This document shows, piece after piece, positions 17,549 through 25,310 of a stretch of DNA of 64,000 bases; the first letter of the stretch is position 1; every line of letters starts with the position of its first letter. Origin of the DNA: CAIMUS01 sp963708455 (GTDB lineage Bacteria; Pseudomonadota; Gammaproteobacteria; Competibacterales; Competibacteraceae). The translations under genes and the position numbers were made by a program. The stretch lies in NCBI GenBank assembly GCA_963708455.1, contig CAVPSQ010000005.1:248001-312000 (forward strand). The letters are read 5' to 3'. The notes beneath the pieces were generated by a model. The model was not told the origin of the DNA. It searched no databases and was given only the letters and a program-made list of their open reading frames with translations.

Positions 17549-18337
17549 CTAAGGTGGGGTTATCGGCCCACGCCGGGGCCGCAAAGGTGCTGGCAGCACA
17601 TCGTCGCGCTGATCCAGGAGCAATTCCTCGGTCCAGGGCTCCAGGGCGTGCAGGAACAGCTCGTCTGGGGGTGCCATGCGGTTCCTGAGATCCAGGCGAC
17701 GCCAGGCTCGCCGGCAGGACAGGCAATGCACCAGCGCCCGCCCGGTCTGTTCGGTGGCGTTGTACACCACCACATGGCGGCCGTCGCTCTCACCGCAATG
17801 AGGACAGCCGACTCGGGTGATGCGCCAGTAAGCGTCGCAGGCTGAGCAGGTCGCATAACGCTCGCTAAACTGATCCAGCAGGATCTCCAGGCGCGCCAGG
17901 CTGCCGCACGCGGGACAGACCGCGTTCAGGCTGGTGGAATCGGCAGCGGCCGGCTCCACCAGGCGCGCTCCCTGGGCCCACTGCTCGCGCGCCGCCAGCA
18001 GCGCGCACAGCGCCAGCGCCTCGTCGGCGCCGAGTTCAGATTGCAGGGTCGGAGCAAGGCTGTAGTTTGCGCCATAGCGGACAAAAGGACCGTCGTCACC
18101 GTCCACAAACGCCCGCGCCAGTTCCTCCGCCTCGGTCAGCGTCAAGGCCGGCGTCAGACCGGCTTCGGCGGCGCAACGCCGGATGGTAGCGGCCGCCCGG
18201 ACAAGATCGAGTTCACTCGATGCAGCAGCGGGCGCGCCAGCCTCCCGGCGGCTGGCGTCGATCGCGGCACACAGACGGAGGATCAAGTTGCGGGTCACGG
18301 CGGTGGGGCTGTCTGCGGGGGTAATGTGGGCGGTCAT
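17549..18337 (-). CDS. fdhE: Formate dehydrogenase accessory protein FdhE
   Basis: FdhE is a cytoplasmic rubredoxin-like metal-binding protein needed for maturation of respiratory formate dehydrogenases. The 262-residue protein carries the Cys pairs CPACGS, CSACDAYW, CPHCGES and CLSCRRAW in its C-terminal half, ending with DLRNRMAPPDELFLHALEPW, all typical. It is a little shorter than the E. coli protein (about 309). It lies 405 bases upstream of the alpha subunit on the same strand, so it may have its own transcript, but its job is clearly with the enzyme encoded next to it. Confidence 0.9.
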   Translation of the reverse strand: MTAHITPADSPTAVTRNLILRLCAAIDASRREAGAPAAASSELDLVRAAATIRRCAAEAGLTPALTLTEAEELARAFVDGDDGPFVRYGANYSLAPTLQSELGADEALALCALLAAREQWAQGARLVEPAAADSTSLNAVCPACGSLARLEILLDQFSERYATCSACDAYWRITRVGCPHCGESDGRHVVVYNATEQTGRALVHCLSCRRAWRRLDLRNRMAPPDELFLHALEPWTEELLLDQRDDVLPAPLRPRRGPITPP

Positions 18338-18607
18338 GGCGGTGGCTTACTGTTCTGATTGGCGCTTGGCTGGGATGTGGTCGGCGCTGTTGCGCTGATC
18401 ATGACCCCGTTTTCCAATCAGCCTAGACGCCTGCAGAGGGGAAGTCAATCGGCGGCGAGGCCACCGGAATTGCTCAACGTTGCAGGGTGCCTACTGGTGC
18501 AACGCGGCGTTTTCGCTTAATCTGCTCGCAATTTCGCCGGGCAGGGTATTGCGCCTGTGCATCCGGCTATTTGTACCTCAATCCCTACCCAATCGGAGCC
18601 AGTCATC

Positions 18608-19027
18608 ATGGTCAGACATTCGCCCGTTCCCCCCGAAGTGGTCTACTACCTGATAGAAAAAATCGATGACCTGATTCAGGAACACAATCGGATCGAACCC
18701 GAGGCCTTCATGCCCAAAGTGGTGGCTGAGGAATACTATCGCGACACCCCGGAATGGAGTCTGGCGCTGGAATGGAGAACCCGCCAGGGGGTGGCCTCGT
18801 TCAACCTGCACGCCAACAGCGGCCGGGTGTGCATGACGTTCATTTTCCTGCGGGAATCGGTGACCGCCAAAACCTGGGCCGATATCCTGAACCATCCGGG
18901 CAAACCCCATTGGAACAAGGTCATCGACTATATCGCCTGCTTCGGCGACTACACCCTCTGGAATCACGAAATCCAGCGCCTGCAGAAGGAACTGCAGCAA
19001 AGAAAAACCGCGACGAGCTCAGCCTGA
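18608..19027 (+). CDS. Conserved hypothetical protein
   Basis: A 139-residue soluble protein. The ATG at 18608 is preferred over 18557 because the upstream extension is unrelated in composition and the protein then begins with VRHSPVPPEVVYYLIEKID. Mixed alpha/beta composition with the segments EEYYRDTPEWSLALEWRTRQG and TAKTWADILNHPGKPHWNKV. No signal peptide or membrane helix. I do not recognise the family. It lies divergent from fdhE over about 270 bases. Confidence 0.55.
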   Translation: MVRHSPVPPEVVYYLIEKIDDLIQEHNRIEPEAFMPKVVAEEYYRDTPEWSLALEWRTRQGVASFNLHANSGRVCMTFIFLRESVTAKTWADILNHPGKPHWNKVIDYIACFGDYTLWNHEIQRLQKELQQRKTATSSA

Positions 19028-19236
19028 ACGCTCGCCCATCGTAGCAACAGCCGGGATCGGCACACGTAGCCGGCGTCGATCCCGGCAGCCAGAGCGTCTT
19101 CCGGGGCCTGCCACAGGCGGTCGCGGAAGCGCATGGGCTACCGCACTCTACCGGGAGCGTCGCGCAACACCCGCCCGATTTCCCCGGTTCACCTCTGGCC
19201 ACGACCGTTGCGTCGCGCCGCGTCAGGAGCATCTCC

Positions 19237-19806
19237 ATGAACCCAGCGAACGCCGCTCTCAAGCCAAGCCCTTACCAACAACTGCTGGCTTTGCCGGAAA
19301 ACCTGGTCGGCGAAGTCATCGGTGGCCAGCTTTACACTCAACCGCGTCCCAGCGGTCCACATGCTGTGGCAAAAAGCGGACTCAGTATCGAGTTGGGCAT
19401 GCCGTTCCACAAAGGTCGGGGAGGTCCCGGCGGCTGGTGGATTCTGGTCGAGCCGGAAGTCCATTTCGTGCGCGACATCGAAGTCGTCGTGCCCGACCTG
19501 GCCGGCTGGCGACGCGAGCGAATGCCGACGATTCCCGAAGGCCATCGCTTCGAGGTGGTGCCGGATTGGGTGTGCGAAATCCTCTCACCAGGCACTGCGA
19601 AAAAAGACCGTGCCCTGAAACTGCCCCTGTACGCCCACTATGGCGTCGCCCACGCCTGGCTGGTAGACCCGGTGGCGCACACGCTGGAAGCCTATGAATT
19701 GCGCGACGGTGCCTGGCTGCTGTTGAGCACGTTCAAGGATGATGATCCTATTGGCGTGACGCCGTTCGCCGCGATTAGCTTTTCCCTGGCGGAACTGTGG
19801 ACCTGA
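19237..19806 (+). CDS. Uma2-family putative endonuclease (DUF820)
   Basis: A 189-residue Uma2/DUF820 protein with a restriction-endonuclease-like PD-(D/E)xK fold. Visible are WILVEPEVHFVRDIEVVVPDLAGW (Asp), WVCEILSPGTAKKDRALK (Glu-x-Leu and Lys) and the final YGVAHAWLVDP motif typical of the family. Such genes are scattered in many bacterial genomes, often near mobile DNA, and their biological role is mostly unknown. The start follows GAGCATCTCC, a weak ribosome-binding site. Confidence 0.82.
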   Translation: MNPANAALKPSPYQQLLALPENLVGEVIGGQLYTQPRPSGPHAVAKSGLSIELGMPFHKGRGGPGGWWILVEPEVHFVRDIEVVVPDLAGWRRERMPTIPEGHRFEVVPDWVCEILSPGTAKKDRALKLPLYAHYGVAHAWLVDPVAHTLEAYELRDGAWLLLSTFKDDDPIGVTPFAAISFSLAELWT

Positions 19807-19823
19807 TTTGTACAGAAAAACCT

Positions 19824-20105
19824 TTATAAATCAAGAGGCTGTGAATTGCTGATCGTCGGATTTCCGAATTCTTCATGGCTTTCACCCCTGAGATAGAGGG
19901 TCTTTTCAAAACCAGTAATCTCGCCGGATGGTCCTCGATTGAGCTTGATCCAACCCGCATGCTGCATGCCTTGCAGCATAAGCGTATTGAGCCTACGCAA
20001 CTCGGCAGCTTCGTCTTTTAACTCTTGGCCTGCCCGCTTGTAGTAACACCACGAGACAAGCCACGTGATGATACCGCCGAGCACAACACTTATCAGGTCA
20101 TTCAT
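19824..20105 (-). CDS. Small membrane-anchored coiled-coil protein
   Basis: A 93-residue protein with one N-terminal helix (LISVVLGGIITWLVSWCYY), then a short amphipathic segment (AGQELKDEAAELRRLNTLML). It likely sits in the inner membrane with its C-terminus in the cytoplasm. I recognise no family. It is convergent with the Uma2 gene, and the stops are 17 bases apart. Confidence 0.45.
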   Translation of the reverse strand: MNDLISVVLGGIITWLVSWCYYKRAGQELKDEAAELRRLNTLMLQGMQHAGWIKLNRGPSGEITGFEKTLYLRGESHEEFGNPTISNSQPLDL

Positions 20106-20515
20106 GGTGAGATAAGCCCTTCTCGCGATTGCATAAAGCGCCTAACATCGTTTCGGCCCCCACGAAGTCGATACCGTGTTTGACCAAATGTAATTATTCA
20201 GTCCCTTCTCCCCCTGCTAAGGGGTAACTACCCTCACCCCCACCCCTCTCCCGCAAGCGGGCGAGGGCAGTGAACGGTTACTTGATAAAAAGCTACTGCA
20301 TTTAATGCCTGAGAGTCTTGTAGCCGAAAGTTCTGAAACGGTATCCTGATCTAAGAGCCTGTACAAAAACTCCCTCCCCCACCAGAGGCGAGGGGACGCA
20401 TTTTTTGAAAAATTTATTAATACTATCATAGCTTTAGCTTTTGTACAGCCTCTGAAGTGCTGGTATTCACAGGAAGCCGTTTTCAAGGGATCCCGCTACG
20501 GGTTGCAGCACCGAC
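20106..20515. repeat. Intergenic repeats (hairpin repeat copy 2 and a 105-bp inverted-repeat unit)
   Basis: No gene is seen. Bases 20209-20266 resemble the GC-rich repeat at 6565-6668, including the CCTCTCCCGC/GCGGGCGAGG stem. Bases about 20351-20455 are bounded by AGAGCCTGTACAAAA and its near-perfect reverse complement TTTTGTACAGCCTCT, with an AT-rich interior. That layout resembles a miniature transposable element, but no target duplication is evident. Confidence 0.45.
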
Positions 20516-20818
20516 TCAACGCTTGGATTGGTTGACTTCATGCCCCTCTTTGTAAGCTTTAAGCACCGCGTGCATGCGTTGTTGATAGCCAGGTCCTTGT
20601 GCCTTGAACCAAGTGAGTAACTCATCATCCACACTCAATACCACTCGGGTTTTCCTTAATGGTACGGGCAAACCTCTGTGTACAACAGCATCCGCCCAAT
20701 CCTCCTGATGGGTAGCTGGACTGTCTTCGTCAAACACAATATTTTCATCGGATAAAGCATCGACTCGTTGCCAGTCAGTCTGGTTTGCTCGCGAGCCGGA
20801 AATAGGTTTCTTGCTCAT
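20516..20818 (-). CDS. BrnA-like antitoxin
   Basis: A 100-residue protein whose C-terminal half matches BrnA antitoxins: LRKTRVVLSVDDELLTWFKA, then QGPGYQQRMHAVLKAY. This is a ribbon-helix-helix-type DNA-binding dimer that neutralises the BrnT ribonuclease and represses the operon. The N-terminal half (residues 1-50) is acidic and presumably contacts toxin. The start overlaps the end of the brnT remnant, as in intact brnTA operons. Because brnT is broken, this is now an orphan antitoxin. Confidence 0.78.
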   Translation of the reverse strand: MSKKPISGSRANQTDWQRVDALSDENIVFDEDSPATHQEDWADAVVHRGLPVPLRKTRVVLSVDDELLTWFKAQGPGYQQRMHAVLKAYKEGHEVNQSKR

Positions 20819-20992
20819 GTTGGGCGGCCTTTCGAATCGAAATAATTATGTGCACCGGTTTTACGTTCAGTCCAGACCACAAACACCACTCGACCGTTCA
20901 ACAGGGCGATGCTCTGCAGACGTTGTTCGCCATAGGCGGCACGCGTATCCTCGGATCAGCCAACACCACTTGCGGAATACCCGGTGCAGTTT
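20775..20992 (-). pseudogene. Decayed BrnT toxin gene
   Basis: On the minus strand three frames supply pieces of a BrnT toxin. They are PQVVLADPR, then DTRAAYGEQRLQSIALLNGR with VVFVVWTERKTGAH, then IISIRKAAQHEQETYF with a stop at 20775. Order and spacing match BrnT, but two one-base shifts separate the pieces, and the start with the first catalytic residues is missing. It ends inside brnA, as functional brnT genes do. The toxin is therefore inactive unless the shifts are sequencing errors, which the missing 5' end argues against. Confidence 0.7.
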
Positions 20993-20997
20993 TTGAT

Positions 20998-21273
20998 ATG
21001 AGACTTATTTCCCTGTTGATACTGGCAGCCGCCATAACCGCCATCCATACGCCTGTATACGGCGCCGAACCGCCAAGCTTCGGCTCTCAGATCATTCTGG
21101 AAACGTTGTGGACTCCCGCAGAACTCCAGGGTAGCGCCAAGGACCGGAAAATCCGCCACCTGTCTGTTCCCGATCGCACACCTCCGTTCAGAGAGCAGCC
21201 TACGCTGTCGTTGCCACCCCTTCCGTCCGGCTGGCAGGGTCGAATGCAAGTACAATCCTGCTGTGCCTCGTAA
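20998..21273 (+). CDS. Small exported protein of unknown function
   Basis: A 91-residue protein beginning with a signal peptide (MRLISLLILAAAITAIH, cleavage after VYGA). The mature part is Pro-rich, with FGSQIILETLWTPAELQG and a terminal pair of cysteines. The start is placed at 20998, where the signal peptide begins, and not at 20848, which reads through the brnT remnant. It precedes the cytochrome genes on the same strand by about 70 bases and could be part of that operon. No family is recognised. Confidence 0.45.
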   Translation: MRLISLLILAAAITAIHTPVYGAEPPSFGSQIILETLWTPAELQGSAKDRKIRHLSVPDRTPPFREQPTLSLPPLPSGWQGRMQVQSCCAS

Positions 21274-21344
21274 TTCCTTAAGGTCTGCTTAAGATAACCC
21301 TGTTACCTTACCCGCATCCACACCGTTTTTCGTGGGAGATCGAA

Positions 21345-21767
21345 ATGGGTAAGGTCGGATTCTGTGCAACCCTGGCTGTCATCACAGCGCTCGCTGGAGC
21401 CACTGCTGACGTTTCGGCGGAAACGCCGACTGATTTTCTGCAAACGTATGCAGCCGAGGCAAAAACCGCTGATAACCGTTTCGCCGGGTTTTCTGCCGAA
21501 CGGGGCATGAAATTCTTCACCACTACCCATGACGGGAAGTGGAGCTGCGCGTTTTGCCATACCCAGACTCCGCTGCAGCCTGGCCAGCATGCCAGGACCG
21601 GCAAAATCATCGATCCCCTGGCGCCGGCGGCCAACCCGGAGCGGTTCACCAGCGCCAGCAAGGTCGAAAAATGGTTTCGGCGTAACTGCAACGATGTGCT
21701 TAACCGGGTCTGCACCCCCCTGGAAAAGGGCGATGTACTGACCTATCTGCTTTTCCTAAAGCCTTAG
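21345..21767 (+). CDS. DUF1924 (SHP-like) periplasmic c-type cytochrome
   Basis: A 140-residue exported mono-haem cytochrome. A signal peptide (about 1-25) is followed by the haem site WSCAFCHT (Cys68, Cys71, His72) and the DUF1924 signatures HARTGKIIDPLAPAANPERF and VEKWFRRNCNDVL. Members related to sphaeroides haem protein can bind oxygen or small ligands. The gene lies directly upstream of a diheme cytochrome c and a cytochrome b561, a recurring gene set. I infer an electron chain from membrane cytochrome b through diheme cytochrome to this protein. Confidence 0.85.
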   Translation: MGKVGFCATLAVITALAGATADVSAETPTDFLQTYAAEAKTADNRFAGFSAERGMKFFTTTHDGKWSCAFCHTQTPLQPGQHARTGKIIDPLAPAANPERFTSASKVEKWFRRNCNDVLNRVCTPLEKGDVLTYLLFLKP

Positions 21768-21781
21768 CATAAGTAATAATC

Positions 21782-22267
21782 ATGCCTCAGTTATCTCTCA
21801 ATACGCTCAATAACAGTGTCGCCCTGACCATGGCGACGGCTCTGCTGCTCTGGCCGACCGCCTGGGCGGACGCCGAGCGCTTTACAGCGACTAACCCAAC
21901 CTGGAAATCCGAGTGCGGCAGTTGCCATGTGCCTTATCCGCCGGCGCTGTTGCCCGCCGCCTCCTGGCGCGCCATCATGACTGATCTGAATCGGCATTTC
22001 GGCACTGACGCCAGTCTGGAACCCCAGCTCGCCGCCGAGATTATGGCGTTTCTTGTCCAGCATGCCGGCCGGGACTGCTGCTCGGCGCACAGTCAGCCGA
22101 TACTCCGGATTACCGAAACAGCCTGGTTCAAACATGAACACGGAGAAGAACTACCAGCCGCGATCTGGAGTCGTCCCGTGGTCAAGAGTCCTGCCAACTG
22201 CGGCGCCTGCCATACCAAGGCGGCTGACGGCGACTACAGCGAAACCACTCGGCGAGTGCCCCACTGA
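21782..22267 (+). CDS. Diheme cytochrome c (DHC family)
   Basis: A 161-residue periplasmic protein with a signal peptide (around 11-30, ending AWA) and two haem c motifs, CGSCH (Cys45) and CGACH near the C-terminus. The sequence between them (LPAASWRAIMTDLNRHFGTDA) is typical of the DHC family. It starts 14 bases after the DUF1924 gene and ends 11 bases before the cytochrome b gene, so the three are one operon. It probably relays electrons between the membrane cytochrome b and the DUF1924 cytochrome. Confidence 0.88.
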   Translation: MPQLSLNTLNNSVALTMATALLLWPTAWADAERFTATNPTWKSECGSCHVPYPPALLPAASWRAIMTDLNRHFGTDASLEPQLAAEIMAFLVQHAGRDCCSAHSQPILRITETAWFKHEHGEELPAAIWSRPVVKSPANCGACHTKAADGDYSETTRRVPH

Positions 22268-22278
22268 AGGAGACCGTC

Positions 22279-22884
22279 ATGACTGAGAAAATACTGGTCT
22301 GGGATGTGCCTACTCGGGTGTTTCACTGGTTGCTGGCCCTGTGCTTCGCTGGGGCTTTTCTGACGGGAGACAGCGAACGCTTCCGGGATATTCATCTACT
22401 GTTTGGCTATACGCTGCTGGGGCTGATTGGCTTTCGGCTGCTGTGGGGAGTGCTGGGCACTCGTTACGCCCACTTCAGCGCCTTTACCTTCGGCCTGCCA
22501 GCGTTATGGGCCTACTTCCGTTCACTGCTGACGGCGGCGCCGGTCCATTACATCGGCCACAATCCAGCCGGCAGCTGGATGATTATCGTACTTCTCGTCC
22601 TCGGTGTTTTGACCGGCATCACCGGCTACGCGCTGAATCAGGAGCTGGGCGGGGAATGGCTGGAAGAACTGCACGAAGGAACTGCAAACGCCATGCTGGC
22701 GGCCGTGCTGGTGCATATCGCAGGAGTGATCGTCAGCAGCATTCGCCACCGGGAAAATCTGATTAAAGGGATGGTGACCGGCTACAAAACCGGCGCACCG
22801 GGCGCTGGCATCCGTCACGTCCATGGGCTGATTGGCCTTGGGCTGCTGGCCGGTGTGATCGCCTTCTGGATGGGGTGGCTCTGA
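22279..22884 (+). CDS. Cytochrome b561-family membrane protein
   Basis: A 201-residue, roughly four-helix membrane protein of the bacterial cytochrome b561/Ni-Fe hydrogenase b-type group. It opens with VWDVPTRVFHWLLALCFAGAF (His ligand), then DIHLLFGYTLLGLIGFRLLWG and, in the last half, AAVLVHIAGVIVSSIRHREN, giving candidate haem b ligands. It would pass electrons between the quinone pool and the diheme cytochrome encoded just upstream. A GGAG site lies 10 bases before the start. Confidence 0.87.
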   Translation: MTEKILVWDVPTRVFHWLLALCFAGAFLTGDSERFRDIHLLFGYTLLGLIGFRLLWGVLGTRYAHFSAFTFGLPALWAYFRSLLTAAPVHYIGHNPAGSWMIIVLLVLGVLTGITGYALNQELGGEWLEELHEGTANAMLAAVLVHIAGVIVSSIRHRENLIKGMVTGYKTGAPGAGIRHVHGLIGLGLLAGVIAFWMGWL

Positions 22885-22906
22885 GCACTGACGGAGGCCG
22901 ACGATT

Positions 22907-23575
22907 GTGCGCCTACTGCTGGTAGAAGACGACTCACTGCTCGGCGATGGCATTCAGGCGGGCCTAGGCCAAGCCGGGTTTGCTGTCGACTGGGTGCGGG
23001 ACGGTGTCGCCGGGGAACTGGCCTTGAACACCGAACCTTACGCCGCCGTCATCTTGGACCTGGGGTTGCCTCGTCTCACGGGCCTGGAGTTGTTAGGGCG
23101 GCTGCGGGTAGCAGGTAACCAGACGCCGGTGCTGATTCTGACCGCCCGTGATGCGATTATCGACCGGATTAAAGGACTTGACGGCGGCGCCGATGATTAC
23201 CTCGTCAAACCGTTCGATTTGAACGAGCTGGCCGCCCGTCTGCGTGCCCTGATCCGCCGCGCCCAAGGGCAACCGGCGCCAATCATACGGATCGGCGCGC
23301 TGGCGCTCGAGGCCGCGTCCCACCAGGTGATCTTTCAGGGCCACTTGGTGGACCTGTCGGCGCGTGAGTTCGTCCTGCTGCACACGCTGATGCTGAATGC
23401 CGGGCGGGTCTTGTCGCGCGAGCAGCTCGAACGGCAACTCTACGCCTGGGGTGAGGAGGTGGAAAGTAACGCCATCGAGGTGCATATCCACCATCTGCGC
23501 CGGAAACTGCAGCCCGAGTTGATCCGCACCATTCGGGGGGTGGGTTACCTGCTGCCACGGGAGCCGCATGACTAA
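22907..23575 (+). CDS. OmpR-family response regulator
   Basis: A 222-residue two-component response regulator of the OmpR/PhoB (QseB/PmrA-like) type. The start is GTG at 22907 (VRLLLVEDDSLLGDGI). The phospho-acceptor Asp sits in AVILDLGLPRLTG (about 51), the conserved Lys in YLVKPFDLNELAAR, and the winged helix at the C-terminus ends in IEVHIHHLRRKL and TIRGVGYLL. It overlaps the sensor kinase start by eight bases. It lies right after the cytochrome operon on the same strand, so it may control it. No target site was identified. Confidence 0.93.
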   Translation: MRLLLVEDDSLLGDGIQAGLGQAGFAVDWVRDGVAGELALNTEPYAAVILDLGLPRLTGLELLGRLRVAGNQTPVLILTARDAIIDRIKGLDGGADDYLVKPFDLNELAARLRALIRRAQGQPAPIIRIGALALEAASHQVIFQGHLVDLSAREFVLLHTLMLNAGRVLSREQLERQLYAWGEEVESNAIEVHIHHLRRKLQPELIRTIRGVGYLLPREPHD

Positions 23576-24956
23576 ACCGCCGCGCCGGTTTTCCGTCAAA
23601 CGGCGGTTGCTGTTCATACTGCTCGCTGCCGTCACAGTAGCTTGGCTGATCACCGTGCTGATGAGTTACCGGGATGCCAAGCGTCAGGTGGACGCGCTGC
23701 TCGACGCCCATCTGGCCCAATCGGCGGCGCTGCTCAACGCCCAGATGGGTGGAGAGATCGATGAGGATGATGATGACGACGGCAAGGAGCGGGAGGAAAT
23801 CGACACCGACGATTTAACCCATCTGCACCAATACAGCCGCCAGGTCGCGTTCCAGATCTGGCAGGACGGGCGGCGACTCCTCCTGTACTCGGCCAACGCG
23901 CCGCGCGAACGCCTGGCCAGCCAAGAGAATGGATTCAGCGATGCCGTGCATGGCGGCGAACCGTGGCGGGTATTCAGTCTCTGGAGCGGCACCGGCCGGC
24001 AGCTCATTCAAGTAGGCGAGCGGCATGAGGTTCGGGATCGGATTGTCGGCAGCATCGCCGAACACCTGCTACAGCCGTTGTTCATTGCGTTACCAGGGCT
24101 CGCCGTACTGATCTGGCTCGGTGTCAACCGAGCTTTAACACCCCTCACCGTGCTCAGCGCTCAGGTAACGCAGCGCCATCCTGAAAACCTCATACCTCTG
24201 GAAGATACCGAGGCGCCGGTTGAAGTCGCGCCACTGGTCGAAAATCTGAATCGCCTGTTCGCCCTAATGCGCAATTCCCTCGACAATGAGCGCCGATTCA
24301 CCGCCGACGCTGCCCACGAGCTGCGTACCCCACTGGCGGCGCTGAAGATTCAGGCGCAGGTCGCCCGAATAGCTACGATTGACAGCGAACGCCAGCGGGT
24401 GCTTGACAATGTTATTGTCGGCAGTGACCGGGCCGCGCATCTGGTCGAACAGTTGCTGACGCTGGCACGCCTCGAACCTGGCCAGTCGGAGCATCTCTGC
24501 CAACACTGCGATCTGCGCAGTGTGGCAACGACGACGGTGGCCGAATTGGCGCCGCTGGCGCTGCGCCGGAATATCGAGCTGGAGCTAGACCCCGGCCGTC
24601 CTGCCCCGGTCGACGGCAACCCCGAGCTGTTGCGAATTCTGCTGCGCAACTTGATTGACAATGCGGTGCGCTACAGTCCCAGTGGCAGCGTCGTCCGCGT
24701 TGCGGTTACCCCTGAGCGAACCCAGGTAGTGCTGTCTGTCACCGATCAGGGACCGGGACTGGCGCCGGAAGAGCGGGAGAAGGTCTGGCGGCGCTTCTAC
24801 CGGATCCTGGGCAGCGGTGAAGTGGGTAGTGGCCTGGGGCTGTCCATCGTGAAGCGCATCGCCGATATTCACAGGGCCGTAGTGAGCCTTGACGAAGGCG
24901 ACCACGGCCAAGGTCTGCGGGTGACCATTATCTTCCGCCATTCCGAACCGGGATAG
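23568..24956 (+). CDS. Two-component sensor histidine kinase
   Basis: A 462-residue membrane sensor of the QseC/PmrB kind. It has a first helix at about 12-30, a periplasmic loop, a second helix near 165-185 and then the kinase core: AAHELRTPLAAL (phospho-His), NLIDNAVRYSP (N box), DQGPGLAPEE (G1) and GSGLGLSIVKRI (G2). The periplasmic loop contains an unusual Asp/Glu run (EIDEDDDDD at about 64-72) that could bind metal or another cation. It is translationally coupled to the regulator gene. Confidence 0.92.
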   Translation: MTKPPRRFSVKRRLLFILLAAVTVAWLITVLMSYRDAKRQVDALLDAHLAQSAALLNAQMGGEIDEDDDDDGKEREEIDTDDLTHLHQYSRQVAFQIWQDGRRLLLYSANAPRERLASQENGFSDAVHGGEPWRVFSLWSGTGRQLIQVGERHEVRDRIVGSIAEHLLQPLFIALPGLAVLIWLGVNRALTPLTVLSAQVTQRHPENLIPLEDTEAPVEVAPLVENLNRLFALMRNSLDNERRFTADAAHELRTPLAALKIQAQVARIATIDSERQRVLDNVIVGSDRAAHLVEQLLTLARLEPGQSEHLCQHCDLRSVATTTVAELAPLALRRNIELELDPGRPAPVDGNPELLRILLRNLIDNAVRYSPSGSVVRVAVTPERTQVVLSVTDQGPGLAPEEREKVWRRFYRILGSGEVGSGLGLSIVKRIADIHRAVVSLDEGDHGQGLRVTIIFRHSEPG

Positions 24957-25102
24957 GGTGGGTCAGCGGATGCCGCACACGAACTCAACCCGCTTGGCGT
25001 TGGCAGGCGGCGGCGACGACTGGTGCTGGGCGGCGGGTGGGTCGTGTGTTGGCGCTCATCTGGGTTCGGACTCTGGCTTTCCCCGATGGACGGTGCGACC
25101 GT

Positions 25103-25310
25103 AAATTAACGCGCGGGCAGAGACGCTGACAGAGAAGCCCTTCTTGCGGGAATCGCTGGCGCAACGCCGTTGCCTGGTTCTGGCGGATAGTTTCTATGAA
25201 TGGAAACGCGAGGGAAAGCATAGGATACCGTATCGCATCCTCCTCAACGCCGAGGAACCATTCGCGTTTGCCGGGATTTGGGATCGAATCCCGGGTCCAC
25301 CGGGTGAGTT
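25103..25310 (+). pseudogene. SRAP (SOS-response-associated peptidase, YedK-like) gene fragment
   Basis: The frame encodes INARAETLTEKPFLRESLAQ, RRCLVLADSFYEWKREGK and PFAFAGIWD, the central part of the SRAP/HMCES family that crosslinks to abasic sites in single-stranded DNA. The N-terminal catalytic Cys part is missing, a stop directly precedes the INARAE segment, and the 3' part ends at the terminal repeat of the IS66-like element. It is a remnant only. Confidence 0.7.
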
